Shown in pieces: positions 1 through 10,789 of a stretch of DNA of 64,000 bases (positions are counted from its first letter, which is position 1; every line of letters starts with the position of its first letter). A program made the position numbers and the translations under genes. The DNA comes from Lineus longissimus. Its lineage: Eukaryota; Nemertea; Pilidiophora; Heteronemertea; Lineidae. A model generated the notes under the pieces. It was given only the letters and a program-made list of their open reading frames with translations, made no database searches and had not been told where the DNA came from. The stretch spans positions 10,110,501-10,174,500 of the forward strand of contig NC_088313.1 of the NCBI RefSeq assembly GCF_910592395.1. The letters run 5' to 3'.

Positions 1-427
1 TGGTAGGGATAGGCGCCTGTCAGCATTAGGAGGTGTGAGGGCCAATATGAGAACTGTGCAGTTTGGTTGTGGGCGAGGGAAACTCGAAACTGCTATTGTA
101 AGGTAACCCACTCAAGCCTAAGGCCCTATTGACAAAGTTGACTGCCAGGTTATAAAGTACCGTGCCGGGGGGGGGGGGGCAATCACTGTCAATTACAGTT
201 ATATTACATCTTTATTACGTACCGGTAATTATTACTTACATTAGGACTTAGAGTTATAGGGCAAGTAACTTCACTGACTTTTTATTAACCGGCACAGGGG
301 TAATTAGTGAAGGTTAGGGGGGGGGGCATGTTTATGCAAGAATGGAAATTGTCCAAATAACCTCCTGTTCATTCTAGTGAGTGAAGAGTTCGGAGATAAA
401 TGTCTATGGCAAGCCCGTTTCTTCATA
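1..427. other. non-coding stretch, no gene seen
   Basis: No supported ORF. It contains two poly-G runs, near 168-178 and 317-327, and AT-rich unique-looking sequence. Confidence 0.6.
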
Positions 428-671
428 TTTCAAATAAAGCAGGTTCTTTTAATGGTTTCTTTTCAAAGAAACGTAGTGTCTTCATGGACCTAAAAATTAA
501 ACTTTAGTTCATAAGGTCCAAGTGTTTTTTCAAATAGGTTTCTTTTAAAAAACTTTTCAAAAACCTAGTGTCGTTTCAAAAACCAGGTTTCTTTACAAAT
601 AAACTTGTTTTTTATAAACATGATCAAAGAAACGAAGTTTCGTTGTTAAAAGAAACCTGGTTTATTTGAAA
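428..671. repeat. foldback-like inverted repeat (possible MITE)
   Basis: About 25 bases at 428-452 recur in inverted form at 646-671 with one substitution and one base gained or lost. The space between is filled with scrambled copies of a ggtttctttt/aaagaaac motif in both orientations. This fits a small foldback element. I see no clear target duplication. Confidence 0.5.
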
Positions 672-765
672 CTGATGAACAACGGTTTGCCATAACAGCC
701 GAGCAATCGATAATCTGTAAGTCAAGATGATAAGGCCCACCCAATCACACGACACTGTGAAGGCA

Positions 766-878
766 TCAGATGCGTAGGAACTTGACGCAAAAGAAGAAAA
801 AAAAGAAATATGTAATCATATAAGAGATTCTCTTATGATTACTGTTTTTTTGCATCAAGTTCCTGTGATCAGATGCAT
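766..878. repeat. imperfect hairpin of about 110 bp
   Basis: The outer arms share aggaacttgaygcaaaa in inverted form (about 776-792 and 851-868). The centre is a second palindrome, gtaatcat..atgattac. Together they make a nested foldback typical of small non-autonomous elements. Confidence 0.5.
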
Positions 879-1078
879 CCTGCATCATCTTTTTACATAT
901 ATACTGAAACATGAGCATCTGTAAAAGTTTTCAATTGACAAGCCCAAGGCTTCTCAAGAACGATCCAAAACGTAAACAACAATACATGGTTATGATCTTT
1001 ATAAAGATACGGACACGGAATTCTATGTGAAGTCATTCGCGCCACGATCTTGTCTGATTTCCCACAAAATGAGGTTGA

Positions 1079-1110
1079 AAATCTGACATAAAAATGATGG
1101 TCACTATGCT
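1079..1110 (+). repeat. dispersed repeat, copy 1
   Basis: The stretch starting gttgaaaatctgacataaaa recurs at 3363-3398 with a few changes. The two copies bracket about 2.3 kb of unrecognised sequence, so they may mark the ends of an old element or be independent fragments. Confidence 0.45.
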
Positions 1111-3362
1111 CCCAGTGATTCACAAACAACCAATTGACACCTCTATAAGTATTTCCATCACTTTGAAATGTGAAACTTACCAACTTTGTACGAAAAACAA
1201 GCGTATACGATGTAAACATAAAAAAGGGGATATATCACATATCATGAGATGCCGAAAGCGTGGTTACCTCGTTCTGAATGCTCACAACAACCTTCTTTTC
1301 ATACAGTCATACATGTGCAATACTTCATCGATCCCAGGTTGATCGGATAAATCGTCCCCACATCATGACGTTCCAATTTAATTTTGCTACATTTGATTTG
1401 CAATATCGTCTATTTCTGTGGAAATAAGACGTATTGTAAGCGCGCAGCAGAAGCGCTACTATGGTTAACGTGCATACGACGTATCCAATGTAAACAATGT
1501 TTCTCAAGTCCATGGATTCGTTTCAAATGGCTTAAATTTGACTTAAAATGGCCGCCAAAAGAGATAAACGCGCGAATGAAGCAACTCGACTATTCTGAGC
1601 TCCGAGAGAGAACCACACGATTATTCTCACTGTTTTTTAATCAAACTTCAATTTCTGGGGGTTTGCCCCCCGACATATGTGTTTTGATTTTTGATACTTT
1701 AGTGATAAATATCCAAAAGATGCTTAAAATGGATATAATCCCGAAATAATGAAGCAAAAGACGGGCAGGCGTTCGAGAAAAAAAAATTATTTTGAGATTT
1801 CAATAAACCTTTTGAACGAATTCCACATGGGCCGTGGTGGAATCCGAAGACACCTTAAGGAGGAATGTATGTTTTTATGGGGTACCATTGGTTTTGCAGA
1901 TCTTCTGGTTTTTTCTAAAGAATAATCAATATTCGCTAGCAGGCTTTTTATGCTCCCAGGTATGAAGAGGGTTCTATGTTCTTCAGGTTCTTTGTTCATC
2001 AGTCTGGTGTTCCTCAAGATTCAAGTGTCTTCAAGTCTCTTGGCCTGCAAAAACCCTTTCCAACCAATTTTTTATGCATTAACCATTCGGCAACATGTTG
2101 GTGGGGGAAAAACCTGATCCCTGACCCCTTGAATTGGTTGCCCAGGTACGACCGGCCACAAGCAATTGTCTCAAGGAAGCCACCAGTACGACCTCTTGGG
2201 AGTCTTGCCAATATCATGCCAGTGAAAAGGACGGGTAATGATGGTTGAGGGTTGCAGTTAGGGTACCATCAAAGGAGTACCTCTTCCTCGCTCTGGGTTA
2301 AACGTGTCAAAGGACTGCACCATCATGAAGATTTGGGGGTTCCACTCGAACGCCCCAGGGTAAGCAGCTCAGAAGGACTTATTGAGAGGCCAATAGGGGG
2401 TTTGAGGGGCCTTCCCCCCAATGCACTGGCTAAAACATGTCAGAAGGACGGGGGTTGGGGGGGGGGGGGGGGCTCTCCATGGCGACAGTTGCGCGAGTTC
2501 AATAGAGCTTGCACTTTACATTAGAATCTGCCAGAGTCCCAGACTACGATAGTCTGGACACCTTTCGGGGGGGGGACATTTTCCATTTCTTTGCCGGCTA
2601 TTATGACGATGGAGTTGAGTTACTGCTAATGCGATACACGAAGAAAACTGTCTATCAAAACAAAAAATTGGCGGAAGGAACTATAGCAGGGTCCCAACCA
2701 GGGGGTTTGGGGGGTTTCCCCCAACCTAAAGGCGCTGCGCGCTTACTAGGGCACTGCACTGATAATATTATATGTTCTAAACACCTTAAACCCACATAAA
2801 ACCGCATTGAAACAGCCAATTTTGAGCACAGAAACATTACACCAATTTAAAGCATGGCCGAGGGGACGAACTGTCAAGGGGTCGATTTGTACCAAGGACG
2901 ATTTGACCGCTTTGCTCGTGCCATGCATAAACTCGCACGAAATTCATTCCTTTCTCTGCACATGTTTGTCGGCCGTTTGTCGATCGATTCGATATAAATA
3001 CACAATATATAGATATGAAATAGATAGTTTGTGGTGATGACGCCAACACTCGTGGGTTTGCACTGCTCAGGTCTTCCAAAAAATATTCGAAATTGCGAAG
3101 GTAATGGATTCGTTGAAACATAGAACGCTCGTCCCCACGCACGAGCTTACGTACATAAGACCATAATAAATCCATATGACTCACCCCCTGGTCAAAGGGC
3201 GTTCCTAAATTACATGGCAAATCGACAAAAACGGATATTTTCGGTGGTTTATGGTCCAAAATCACTTCACGAGACACAACTACGACGCTGAACGCAGACA
3301 CTGATACCAATTGCGCCCACATCGGTCATCGCATATAGACAAACGGTGTAAACGCAAAATGC
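1111..3362. other. 2.2 kb without a recognisable gene
   Basis: Several ORFs of 60-160 codons occur on both strands, but none resembles a protein family I know and they overlap one another. Poly-G runs lie at about 2457-2472 and 2567-2575. A ggggggtttccccc hairpin sits near 2700-2730. I see nothing else. Confidence 0.5.
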
Positions 3363-3398
3363 GGTTGAAAATCTGACATAAAAATAATGGTTACTATG
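3363..3398 (+). repeat. dispersed repeat, copy 2
   Basis: Near-copy of 1079-1110 in the same orientation, directly before the repeat-rich ORF at 3442. Confidence 0.45.
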
Positions 3399-3441
3399 GG
3401 ACAGTGAGCCAATAAGTAACATTATTTCTCTCTACAAATAA

Positions 3442-3705
3442 ATGGAGTCAAGTGTTATTGAGCAACAGATGAAACAGATTGGCGTTCTTAGTCAACCTTC
3501 TAGTTACCAACTAGGACAACAAAAAACAACTAGGTTTCAACTAGGTTCTTACAAGAATTTAACTACTCAAGGTCTAGTTAACACTGGTAGTAATGTAGTT
3601 AACACTGGTAGTCAAGGTCTAGTTAATTCTAGTCAAGGTCTAGTTAATTCTAGTTGTCAAGTAGATTCAACTAGCCCTCAACTTAAATCTTTAATGAATA
3701 GGTGA
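3442..3705 (+). other. unrecognised 87-codon ORF with internal repeats
   Basis: The ORF is Gln/Ser/Asn-rich. It ends in repeated GLVN(S/T) units, produced by tandem copies of a roughly 21 bp unit (ggtctagttaattctagtca) between about 3570 and 3665. It starts where the PolB fragment on the other strand breaks off, so it may be element-derived or simply a repeat that happens to be open. No function can be assigned. Confidence 0.25.
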
Positions 3706-4245
3706 GAATCATGATTGCTTAGATTGTGAAAAAACACTGAAATGAACATTGCTTTCTGTTCATTCAGATTGCAAGAGCTGCGAGCAGCACCTCTAAAACT
3801 ACCACTGTAGTGATCATGGCCCTTGACCGTATCATACCCTAGCATTTGATTGCAGTAGTAACAGTGTGTTTCTTTGTGATATCTCTCACAGTCTTCATCT
3901 GTCATTGTTAGAGGAAAGTAACGGTTCAATAGATTAGAGAATTGTTCTTCCATTTTGATAAGCCAATTACAGAACACATCTGCAACATCAGAACCTCTAT
4001 GACTTAAATACCGATTATTGTAAAGATATTGATAATCAGAGTCAACGTAAACTCCAACTGCTGATGCGTTCTGTTTAAAAAGTTTTTTACTACTCTCTAC
4101 TGATACTACAGGTATGTTCATTGATTCAAAATCTTCATAGATAACAAAAGGAACTCGATTCTTTGTTTAATGTTTTTCAAACTTAAGTGGAGACAATTTA
4201 CTATTTGGTTCTGATTATCTTACAATATTCATGTTCATTACATTT
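3678..4245 (-). pseudogene. Polinton/adintovirus-type DNA polymerase B fragment, exonuclease region
   Basis: The minus-strand ORF (147 codons, start 4121) and in-frame sequence just upstream resemble the exonuclease region of protein-primed family B DNA polymerases of Polinton/Maverick and adintovirus type. Visible marks are a PFVIYEDFES-like exonuclease I motif just upstream of the ORF start (about 4120-4160), a CYYC / GHDHYSG / FRGAARSSCN cysteine-histidine block, and FFHNLSNHDSHLFIK (exonuclease II region). Reading upstream to about 4245 needs at least two stops or frameshifts to be passed. The fragment stops at about 3690, before any polymerase palm motif, and is therefore dead. It continues the fragment at 7237-8391, with a pogo element between them. 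Replication function is known for the family; here it is only a remnant. Confidence 0.8.
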
Positions 4246-4378
4246 TTTCTTATGTTGTAAAATATGCGATAAGCGAACGGCCCACAAAACTGGTCGAGAG
4301 GAAATCATTGCGTATACATGTGCAGGTCCTTTGAAATAGGCCTACATGACGCCAATGACACGATTTATTGAGCATGTA

Positions 4379-5344
4379 CAGTCCTTCAAAAAAGTAAATG
4401 GACACACAAAAATCAAATTTTCTTGAGAACGGCTGGTGATAAATCGATGCGGTTCGCTGCATTTGATAGGGCATTTAGTTGTGCATCATGATATCTACCA
4501 CTTGGAAATTTGCTATTTTACCTATAAGTCAATTTTTTCGATTTATGAAAGGTCCCAAAATCAACTTTTTTATCACGCATTTTTTGGGGGCAAATTTTAT
4601 ATTGACTGGAAGCTTCTGTTGAGTTATGAGTGAATATCTAAGAAATTCCACAGTTTTCACTTGAATCTGCAACTTATTAACCCATTTGTGCAAAAGGGTT
4701 TTGTTACCCGGTCTTCTACTGCGGAGATGCCCCCTTGATATTATTCACCTGGCCCAGACAACCGGAATCATGTCACCATTTCAATGGCCTTGTTTAATAT
4801 GCCTATGAATAGCTCTCCCAGGCCTGGATTTGGCAGCTGGACAATGGGTTCACCAATATTACTTTACCCTCGCGTTTACAATACATCAATGTTAACAACA
4901 TTTCCACCCCCATTCAAAACCTCAGCCAATAAGGAATTAACACTCGGGCTGCATGTTGAAACTGACATAATTGGCTATGGTCGACTTCTCCAAAGTAATT
5001 CCAAAGTCAATAAACAAGGTGCAAAATTTTGACATAAAATGCTGTTTTCCCACCAATTAACACAAGATATTTTCATCACCTTGATGGGGACGTGGGTTTT
5101 TCATCATGGTGATTCATCCTATCAAGAAAAGGTACGATAAAAATCGGAAACGAAAAAGTTGATTTTGGGGCCTTTTTTAAATCAATAAAAGTCGGTATTA
5201 GATAAAATGGCTAATTTTTATGTGGTAGATACCATGATGCACAACTAAATGTCCTATCAAATGCAGCAAACCGAATCGATTTATCACCAGCCATTTTCAA
5301 GAAAATTTGATTTTTGTGTGTCCATTTACTTTTTTGAAGGACTG
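4379..5344. mobile_element. Tc1/mariner-type MITE, 966 bp, nested in the pogo element
   Basis: It starts CAGTCCTTCAAAAAAG and ends with the inverted form, with TA on both outer sides (4377-4378 and 5345-5346). The inverted repeats extend about 215 bp inward with scattered differences. The interior has only short ORFs and no transposase, so it is non-autonomous. CAGT ends plus TA duplication are typical of Tc1/mariner. Confidence 0.8.
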
Positions 5345-5525
5345 TACATGTACCACAAAATCCATGTCTGATATCCCTTTGAATTTAGATGACATTGAAT
5401 AACCGATTTAACGCTGGCCTGCTCGTGCATTTAAGATTGTCAATCACAAGCGTCAGCAAGAAACCAAAATGATGTGCACTGTCATTTTTTGCATTTTGAT
5501 AATGTTTTCTGATTTCGTTCATCCA

Positions 5526-5817
5526 ATGGATAATGGCGACATCAATAATGTTGATGAAAATGTCGATGCCTTACAACCTCCTGCTCGGCGTCACCGATCG
5601 TATTCACTGGCGGAGAAAATCCGTCTGCTCGATGACTATGAAAACGAAAACATCAGGCAGCCTCATGGGATTTCATCGGCCCAGTTTGCCAGGGAGCATA
5701 ACATCCCCTCCGGGACAATGCGCCGATGGCTCCGCGAAGAGGATGACCTCCGAGAGAGACATCGCGAAACTACGAGCAGGCAGGTCAACAGGCGCAGACA
5801 AAGACAAAGAGGCATTG
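5526..5817 (+). pseudogene. pogo-like transposase copy 1, exon 1 (DNA-binding part)
   Basis: The first 97 codons encode an acidic leader and then a helix-turn-helix: YSLAEKIRLLDDYE, AQFAREHNIP, TMRRWLRE. This is the CENP-B/psq-like N-terminal layout of pogo transposases. I prefer ATG 5526 over the upstream in-frame ATG at 5469, because the residues between them are hydrophobic and unlike the family. The exon ends at a GTGAGT donor (5818). Joining it to 5953 keeps the frame and gives the LWPEVD motif, so a 135 bp intron is well supported. The second copy at 37379 has no intron at this position. Confidence 0.75.
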
Positions 5818-5952
5818 GTGAGTGCTGTATTGTACTTTTAACAGAAAATTAACGCCATCTTCCATGCCATTTTCTTTTCAAATTTGATGTCCGTGAGAAC
5901 CTGGAACATTAAATTTGATAATGTTCTTTTCTAAAGTCCACATTTTTTTCAG

Positions 5953-7040
5953 CCTTATGGCCAGAGGTTGACAGGTCAGTTCGTGAATGGATGGCAACAA
6001 GGCGACAACATGGGGTACCTGTCTCGGGCGACGACATGATGATTAAAGCTGAACAGTCTTTCCGAACATGGTGGGCAGTGCTTCCCGAACAGCAGCAACA
6101 GGAATACCGGCAGCATCGGCCACAATTAACAGACTTCAGGGCGTCCAGAGGGTGGCTAACTGGTTTTCTCTCCAGGAACGGGATTAGATTTAGGAAACAA
6201 TGCAAAAATGTTACGGCTATTCCCGAAAACGCGGATGAACTTGTGGCCAATTTTCAGCAAAATGTTGCCCAGACGGTTGATGAAAATGGGATTGAACTTG
6301 TGATAAACATGAATGAAACGTTTGCACTTTTTGACATGGCGCCACAATACACCTACAATGAAAAGGGGGCAAAACAAATTGATCTTCGCACGTCCCGAGG
6401 GAATCCGAAACTAGGATGTACCGTAACTTTAGGGATTACAAGGGAGGGGAGAAATCTGCCTGCGAGTGTGATACTCCGAGGACTGAGGGCTGACGGGGAA
6501 GTAATCCAGGATTTGAGGGAGAATGCACCGGACAATGTCCGAGTAACCGGGTCTGAAACGGGTTGGGCAAACTGGCAGACACTACTATCGTAGGTTAATG
6601 ACAGTCTTCTCCCTTTTGTAGGTGATGCCTTTTCATTTTTGTTGATATGGGACATGTTCCCAGCCCATAGAAATGACAAGGTTCAGCATCACATTGAAGA
6701 TGCGCCTGGTTTTATCCAGTTGATTCCAGGAAGATGTACTTCTTTGGTCCAGCCGTTTGATAAAACTGTCATCCGTTCCTTCAAAATTAGCATGCGTAAA
6801 ATGTGGAAGGCCTGGAAGATCCAAAGTAATGATGAACATGGTCGTTGTGAGCCAATTACTAGGGATACGCTTTTGCGCATTATCAGCGACTCCTTGGCCC
6901 CTACAACGGAAGAGGCAATCCATACGGCCTGGCGTGCGTGCGGACTGCTTCAAGGAGATGAGCCAGTGCCAGATCACGTTGATCAAGACATTATTGATTT
7001 TGATAACATTGAAATCGAAGACAAGTCTAGACTGGTCTAG
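5953..7040 (+). pseudogene. pogo-like transposase copy 1, exon 2 (DDE_1 catalytic part, disrupted)
   Basis: It begins after ttttttcag with LWPEVDRSVREWM, then the second DNA-binding segment (DFRASRGWLTGFLSRNGI) and the DDE_1-type catalytic core. Two inactivating changes are visible. The first catalytic Asp is Asn (NMNET at about 6307-6321, where the family has NMDET). The frame is cut by TAG at 6591-6593, in a place where the family alignment suggests TGG. Both fit G-to-A changes. The reading continues in the same frame after the stop with IWDMFPAH and TSLVQPFD, so Asp 2 and Asp 3 remain, 35 residues apart. The ORF ends at 7040. The related copy at 37379-38667 keeps all three Asp. In an active element the product would cut and paste the transposon. 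Confidence 0.85.
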
Positions 7041-7236
7041 AATTTGTAGATTTGGACGAAGAATTGACTTAAACCCAGTATTAATCATCACATCCTGTTT
7101 GTCTTTCTTTTCATCCAATTCAACTCAATGAGCCCAAGTGCTTTTGCACGAACGCGGTAGAAGTCTACCACCAATAACCCCGAGGCTGTACACCTAACCA
7201 CAAGAAAACGACACTTGTCATCAGCGTCATCTAGGC

Positions 7237-8391
7237 CTATTTCAAAGGACCTGAACATGTATACGCAATGATTTCCTCACGACCAGTTTTGTGGGCCGTT
7301 CGCTTATCACATATTTTACAGTAATTCTCAAGTGTAGATTTACGATGATAAAAGTAATTCATGCATCTCCTGCAGAGATACACAGTATGAGTGTCATTCC
7401 TGAAGAACATATTGATGTCAGTTATGTACATGAAATTACCCTTGAAATAAAGAATATCAATTATGTCATCATAATTCTTACCATTACCGGACAGGTAGAG
7501 AGATACTAATTTTGCTTCACGTATGTTTTTAGCAGCTTCATTCTGTAACTTGAACACATTGATCTTGAGATTATTGTCACTCTCGATCTTAGGGATATCC
7601 TTTCGAATGCATACAAGAAATGAGTCGATCTTAATCTCATTTTCATACATCTTGTAGGGGTTAATTTCTGTTGCATGAAAACTTGTTCGCCTCTCACACG
7701 AAATGATGTTGTGGTATTTAGTGGCAGGTAGACTCCAGAGCAAACACTTCTGATCATTTGTTTCCACATTTATTACATCTTTAGTGTTAAAAGGTAATCT
7801 AATGTAATGACCACCTTTGCACCTCTTGTAGGAACAGATTGTCATGTCACATGACTCTATTATGTTAAGAGACAAGCCACTTCCTTGAAAATATCTCTCC
7901 TCAATCTGTGCTTTAATGTAATTAAGCTGGTTTGTTACTGCATAGATTGCCTGATTCCTTGAAATTATGCTTTCCATTGGAGATTGAATTGGGTGGGTAA
8001 CTGTATCACCTTGCTGATCCAAGCTCTGCTCTACGGTCTTAGGTCTGTTGAACTGGGCGAAAACTGATATGCTTATTTTATGGTGGTAATCATTGAGCTT
8101 AAAAAGTACTTCCTCTAATTTCGCTTCTCTATCAATATTCACCCTAATGGTAACAACAGGCTTGCCAAACTCCTTTGCCAACTCAATTCCTTTAACTTTA
8201 TTTATGTCATGAAGCTCCTCAGTCTCAAAGGAAAGCTTCTTATTTACTGTAGGGATTAGTGATGGAATAGAAGGTACTTGTACCATTAATTTATTTAAAT
8301 GCCCCTTCGTCTTCCTATGAGCTGCCATATTGCTGTATGCAATAGATTTATTGCACGTTGGGCAATTAACATTTTGGTTTTTATCACTCAT
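7237..8391 (-). pseudogene. Polinton/adintovirus-type DNA polymerase B, N-terminal part (truncated)
   Basis: An open frame of 384 codons starts at ATG 8391. It has a C2H2 finger near residues 10-31 (CPTCNK..HRKTKGH), a central region resembling the N-terminal arms of Polinton-type PolB proteins (KCLLWSLPATKYHN, INVFKLQNEAAKNIREAK, DIIDILYFKGNFMYITDI), and a CRRCMNYFYHRKSTLE cysteine motif. That last motif normally precedes the exonuclease domain. The last 28 or so codons (plus-strand 7237-7320) are not PolB but read into the TIR of the inserted pogo element. The remainder of the gene is at 3678-4245. The product would replicate a Polinton or adintovirus genome by protein priming; here no palm domain remains. 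The long intact frame suggests a fairly young copy, and the assignment to a sub-lineage is inference. Confidence 0.85.
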
Positions 8392-8395
8392 AATT

Positions 8396-8516
8396 TGGAT
8401 TAAATTTTTTTATCAAATATCACTTACATGTACAGTTGACATACTAGAAAGTTAATAGATTAAACATTTTTATTAAATTTCACTCACTCAAATGTACAGC
8501 TGGCATACCAGGAAGT
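8396..8516. repeat. two-copy tandem repeat of about 60 bp
   Basis: The stretch upstream of the PolB start occurs twice in tandem (about 8396-8455 and 8456-8516), each with attaaa..ttttt..tatcact and tgtacagytggcatac-like parts. It lies where the PolB promoter would be, but no promoter role can be shown. Confidence 0.55.
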
Positions 8517-8598
8517 TCAGACAATCAATACCACATTATGCTCGTTCTTGAATAGGTTTCTCTTTGAAACTAGTCCAAAGGTTAGTTTTAATCTAAAG

Positions 8599-8753
8599 TA
8601 ATAGGAAAATGCATGCCAGGTTATTTCGGTTTTTTATTGGAAATAAGGCAACTTCAATTAGGGTATGCATCGTATGCATACCCTAATTCATAGGTTTTGG
8701 CCTTATTTTTCAACTACAAAAGTCGTAGATTCGTGGATCGCATTTTCCTATTA
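8599..8753. repeat. hairpin MITE-like element, 155 bp
   Basis: The ends taataggaaaatgc (8599) and gcattttcctatta (8740-8753) are perfect inverted repeats. The centre is a 15 bp perfect palindrome arm around cgt (8656-8688). Further inverted matches (aataaggc / gccttatt) lie between them. Confidence 0.65.
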
Positions 8754-8849
8754 CTCTCAGGCCAACTATCACCTGGCAATTCAAATTATGTCAAGCAGGA
8801 ACGTGACCTCGTAGCTACTGAAAAACTAGTTGTACGTCATTGCCCACAA

Positions 8850-9364
8850 AGATGAATAGGAAGATTGGAATAGCCGAGATAGGTAATCTGTTTGTATATA
8901 AGTTCAGAGCACTCTATAACTCTGTCTCATATCGTGATGATGATTTGAAATTTGCAGGGTAAAATAGAAAAAGATATCATAACAGTTGTTGTGTCGGTAA
9001 ATGCAAAACCTCCCACAATGATGATGTAGACAATGTAGCAGCCACTATTAATCGCCTGAAGAAGGGTAAAAAGGACAGTATTAATAACGTATCCTCTAAT
9101 AATTTTATACATGCACACTGGAAGCTGCATATTTACCTGCCCTTCTTGTTAAACACAATGCTATCTCATGGTTTCTACCCTAGTAATTTCTCTAGGTCTA
9201 CTGTTGTCCCTATTCCTAAGAATACGAGAAAATCATTGATTGTTTCTGAGAATTACCGTGGTATTGCACTAAGTAGTATAATTTGTAAGATTTTAGATTA
9301 TGTTATTCTAGATAAATAAAATGAGTTTTTGTTAACAAAAGACAGTCAATTTGGTTTCATTACA
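8850..9364 (+). pseudogene. LINE reverse transcriptase fragment (CR1/L2/Rex-like)
   Basis: One frame reads through with two stops. It shows the N-terminal part of a non-LTR reverse transcriptase: LKKGKKDSINNVSSNNFIHA, STVVPIPKN, RKSLIVSENYRGIALSSI and KILDYVILD, ending at DSQFGF. These are the blocks before the palm of CR1/L2/Rex-type enzymes. Both ends are truncated and the YADD box is missing, so it is a dead fragment. A C-terminal LINE tail at 56400-56800 may come from a related family. Confidence 0.8.
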
Positions 9365-9476
9365 TTTCTCTGCCCTTGATGATTTTTCCGATTTTTTGTC
9401 GATCTCGGCTGGTTCTCAGCGTGGCTTTGCCGATCAGTGAGCGTACCCCGCCTCGAACAAGTCGCAGTGTCATGTG

Positions 9477-9491
9477 GGCGGGCGGGCGGGC
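9477..9491. repeat. short GGGC microsatellite
   Basis: Nearly four copies of ggcg/gggc before the tandem units at 9505. Confidence 0.6.
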
Positions 9492-9504
9492 GTCTGCTAC
9501 TTGG

Positions 9505-9840
9505 TTTCCGTCAATTTTTGGTATGTACATTGGGGGTGACTAGAGGAAGGTTCCTTTCGAAAACGGGCTTGTTCCGATTATCAATATGGCCACCAGGGCG
9601 GCGTGTTTGAAATTGGTTTCCGTCAACTTCAAGGAGAACCGTTCGTCCGATCAAATTCATTTTTTACCCCCCAGCCCAATTTCATTTTTGGTATGTAAGT
9701 TGGGGGTGACTAGAGGAAGATTCCTTTCGAAAACCGGCTCGTTGTGATTCTCAATATGGTCACCAGGGCAACCTGCTTGAAATCAGTTTCCGTCAATTTC
9801 GAGGAGAACGGCTTGGAGGATGGAATCAATTTTTAGTGGG
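9505..9840. repeat. tandem repeat, two units of about 170 bp
   Basis: The parts tttttggtatgta, gttgggggtgactagagg, ttcctttcgaaaac, caatatgg and tttccgtcaattt recur in the same order at about 9505-9680 and 9681-9840, diverged by roughly 10-20% by eye. Confidence 0.6.
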
Positions 9841-10632
9841 TGAAGGCCTAATGCAGTTTTGTATTAAAGGGGAAGGTTCCTTTCCTTTCCTCAAAATAGG
9901 TTTCCACAATTTTAATTTCCATATGCAAACTAGCCACTCCACTAAGCCAACTTCACCATTATCTCACCTTCAACCTTAATAGGCTGAGGGGTTATGCTCG
10001 CTTTGCGATGCTATTTTTGAGATTTCTTTGTAAAAGTGGGGTTTATAAAACCATTTTTTCTACAAAGATAAATGATCTCTATGCAAAATAGCATATATAT
10101 TCTTTTTCAAGCATCAAAGTAATCAATCTGGCCGTGGTTTCAATACAATTTAGGCAAGACTTCGACCAATATTGAAACACTATATTTTGTAGATTAATGC
10201 AAAGAGAGTGCTTACAAATACCCTCGTTTGTAAGATGAGACATTTCACTGCAAAAACTGCTCATATATTCATGTTGTCACATACCTAATAATCAGTCTGT
10301 TAAAGTTCTAACAAAATTGGCCCAAACACAAAGCGTCCCAAGAACAAATTAACTTTTATAATCATTGTAAAATGTATGTTCACCAAAGTCACTTTGTTTC
10401 AAAATCAACCATGCTTCCAGTCAGAGTTGTCCTAGCTATACTAAACAATTATATTTGGGCACTTGGCTCCTCCTTTGCCGGCACCTCCTCTGGTCTTCGA
10501 TGGCTCCGCGCTATAATGGATATCATTTCTTGTGATAACAACTTTGTCTCATGGGCTTCTCGGTTAAAAAAAAAACCCAAAGAGATCGCTGATGATATTA
10601 TTTAGAGCATTCTCGTTCTTTTTTTATTTCAG
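9841..10632. other. non-coding stretch before the first assembled exon
   Basis: No exon I can support. A 77-codon ORF at 10372-10605 has no family resemblance. A polypyrimidine tract ending at 10632 serves the first exon. Confidence 0.5.
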
Positions 10633-10789
10633 GCAGCTGGTCCCTTTATTGTCGAGGTAACGCCTCCCCAGGTTACTGGCTCCATGGCGGTGGATTTTTC
10701 ATCAAGTGACTACATCGTGGTATCGTGGTCACCCGGGATGTTCTATGATGACCAGGACAGTACTTCTCTAAAATATGAATATGCTGTTA
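10633..10789 (+). CDS. modular protein exon 1 of those seen
   Basis: The acceptor is ttatttcag and the donor GTGAGT at 10790. It opens in phase 0 and ends in phase 1. It encodes VTPPQVTGSMAVDF, a WSPGMF core and KYEYAV. It begins inside a module, so earlier exons must exist. Confidence 0.8.

Larger units (their letters stand above)
4256..7320 (+). mobile_element. pogo-like DNA transposon, 3.07 kb, inserted in the PolB remnant
   Basis: It is bounded by inverted repeats of about 105 bp (4256-4361 and 7213-7320) that begin TGTAAAATATG and differ at only a handful of positions. It carries a pogo/Tigger-class transposase on the plus strand (5526-7040). Both flanks show GT next to the TIR; pogo normally duplicates TA, so the duplication is uncertain. 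The sequence outside both ends is PolB coding sequence on the minus strand, which proves insertion into that gene. A Tc1-type MITE sits in its left part. Confidence 0.8.

Noticed and set aside
2837-3322. 161-codon ORF on the minus strand
   Set aside because: No family resemblance, no repeats or motifs, overlaps other ORFs; open by chance as far as I can tell.
6594-6621. 28-base intron to remove the stop at 6591 in the pogo transposase
   Set aside because: Too short for a metazoan intron, the stop precedes it, and the frame on both sides is already continuous.
10372-10605. 77-codon ORF before the first exon
   Set aside because: No module features and no fitting splice sites.
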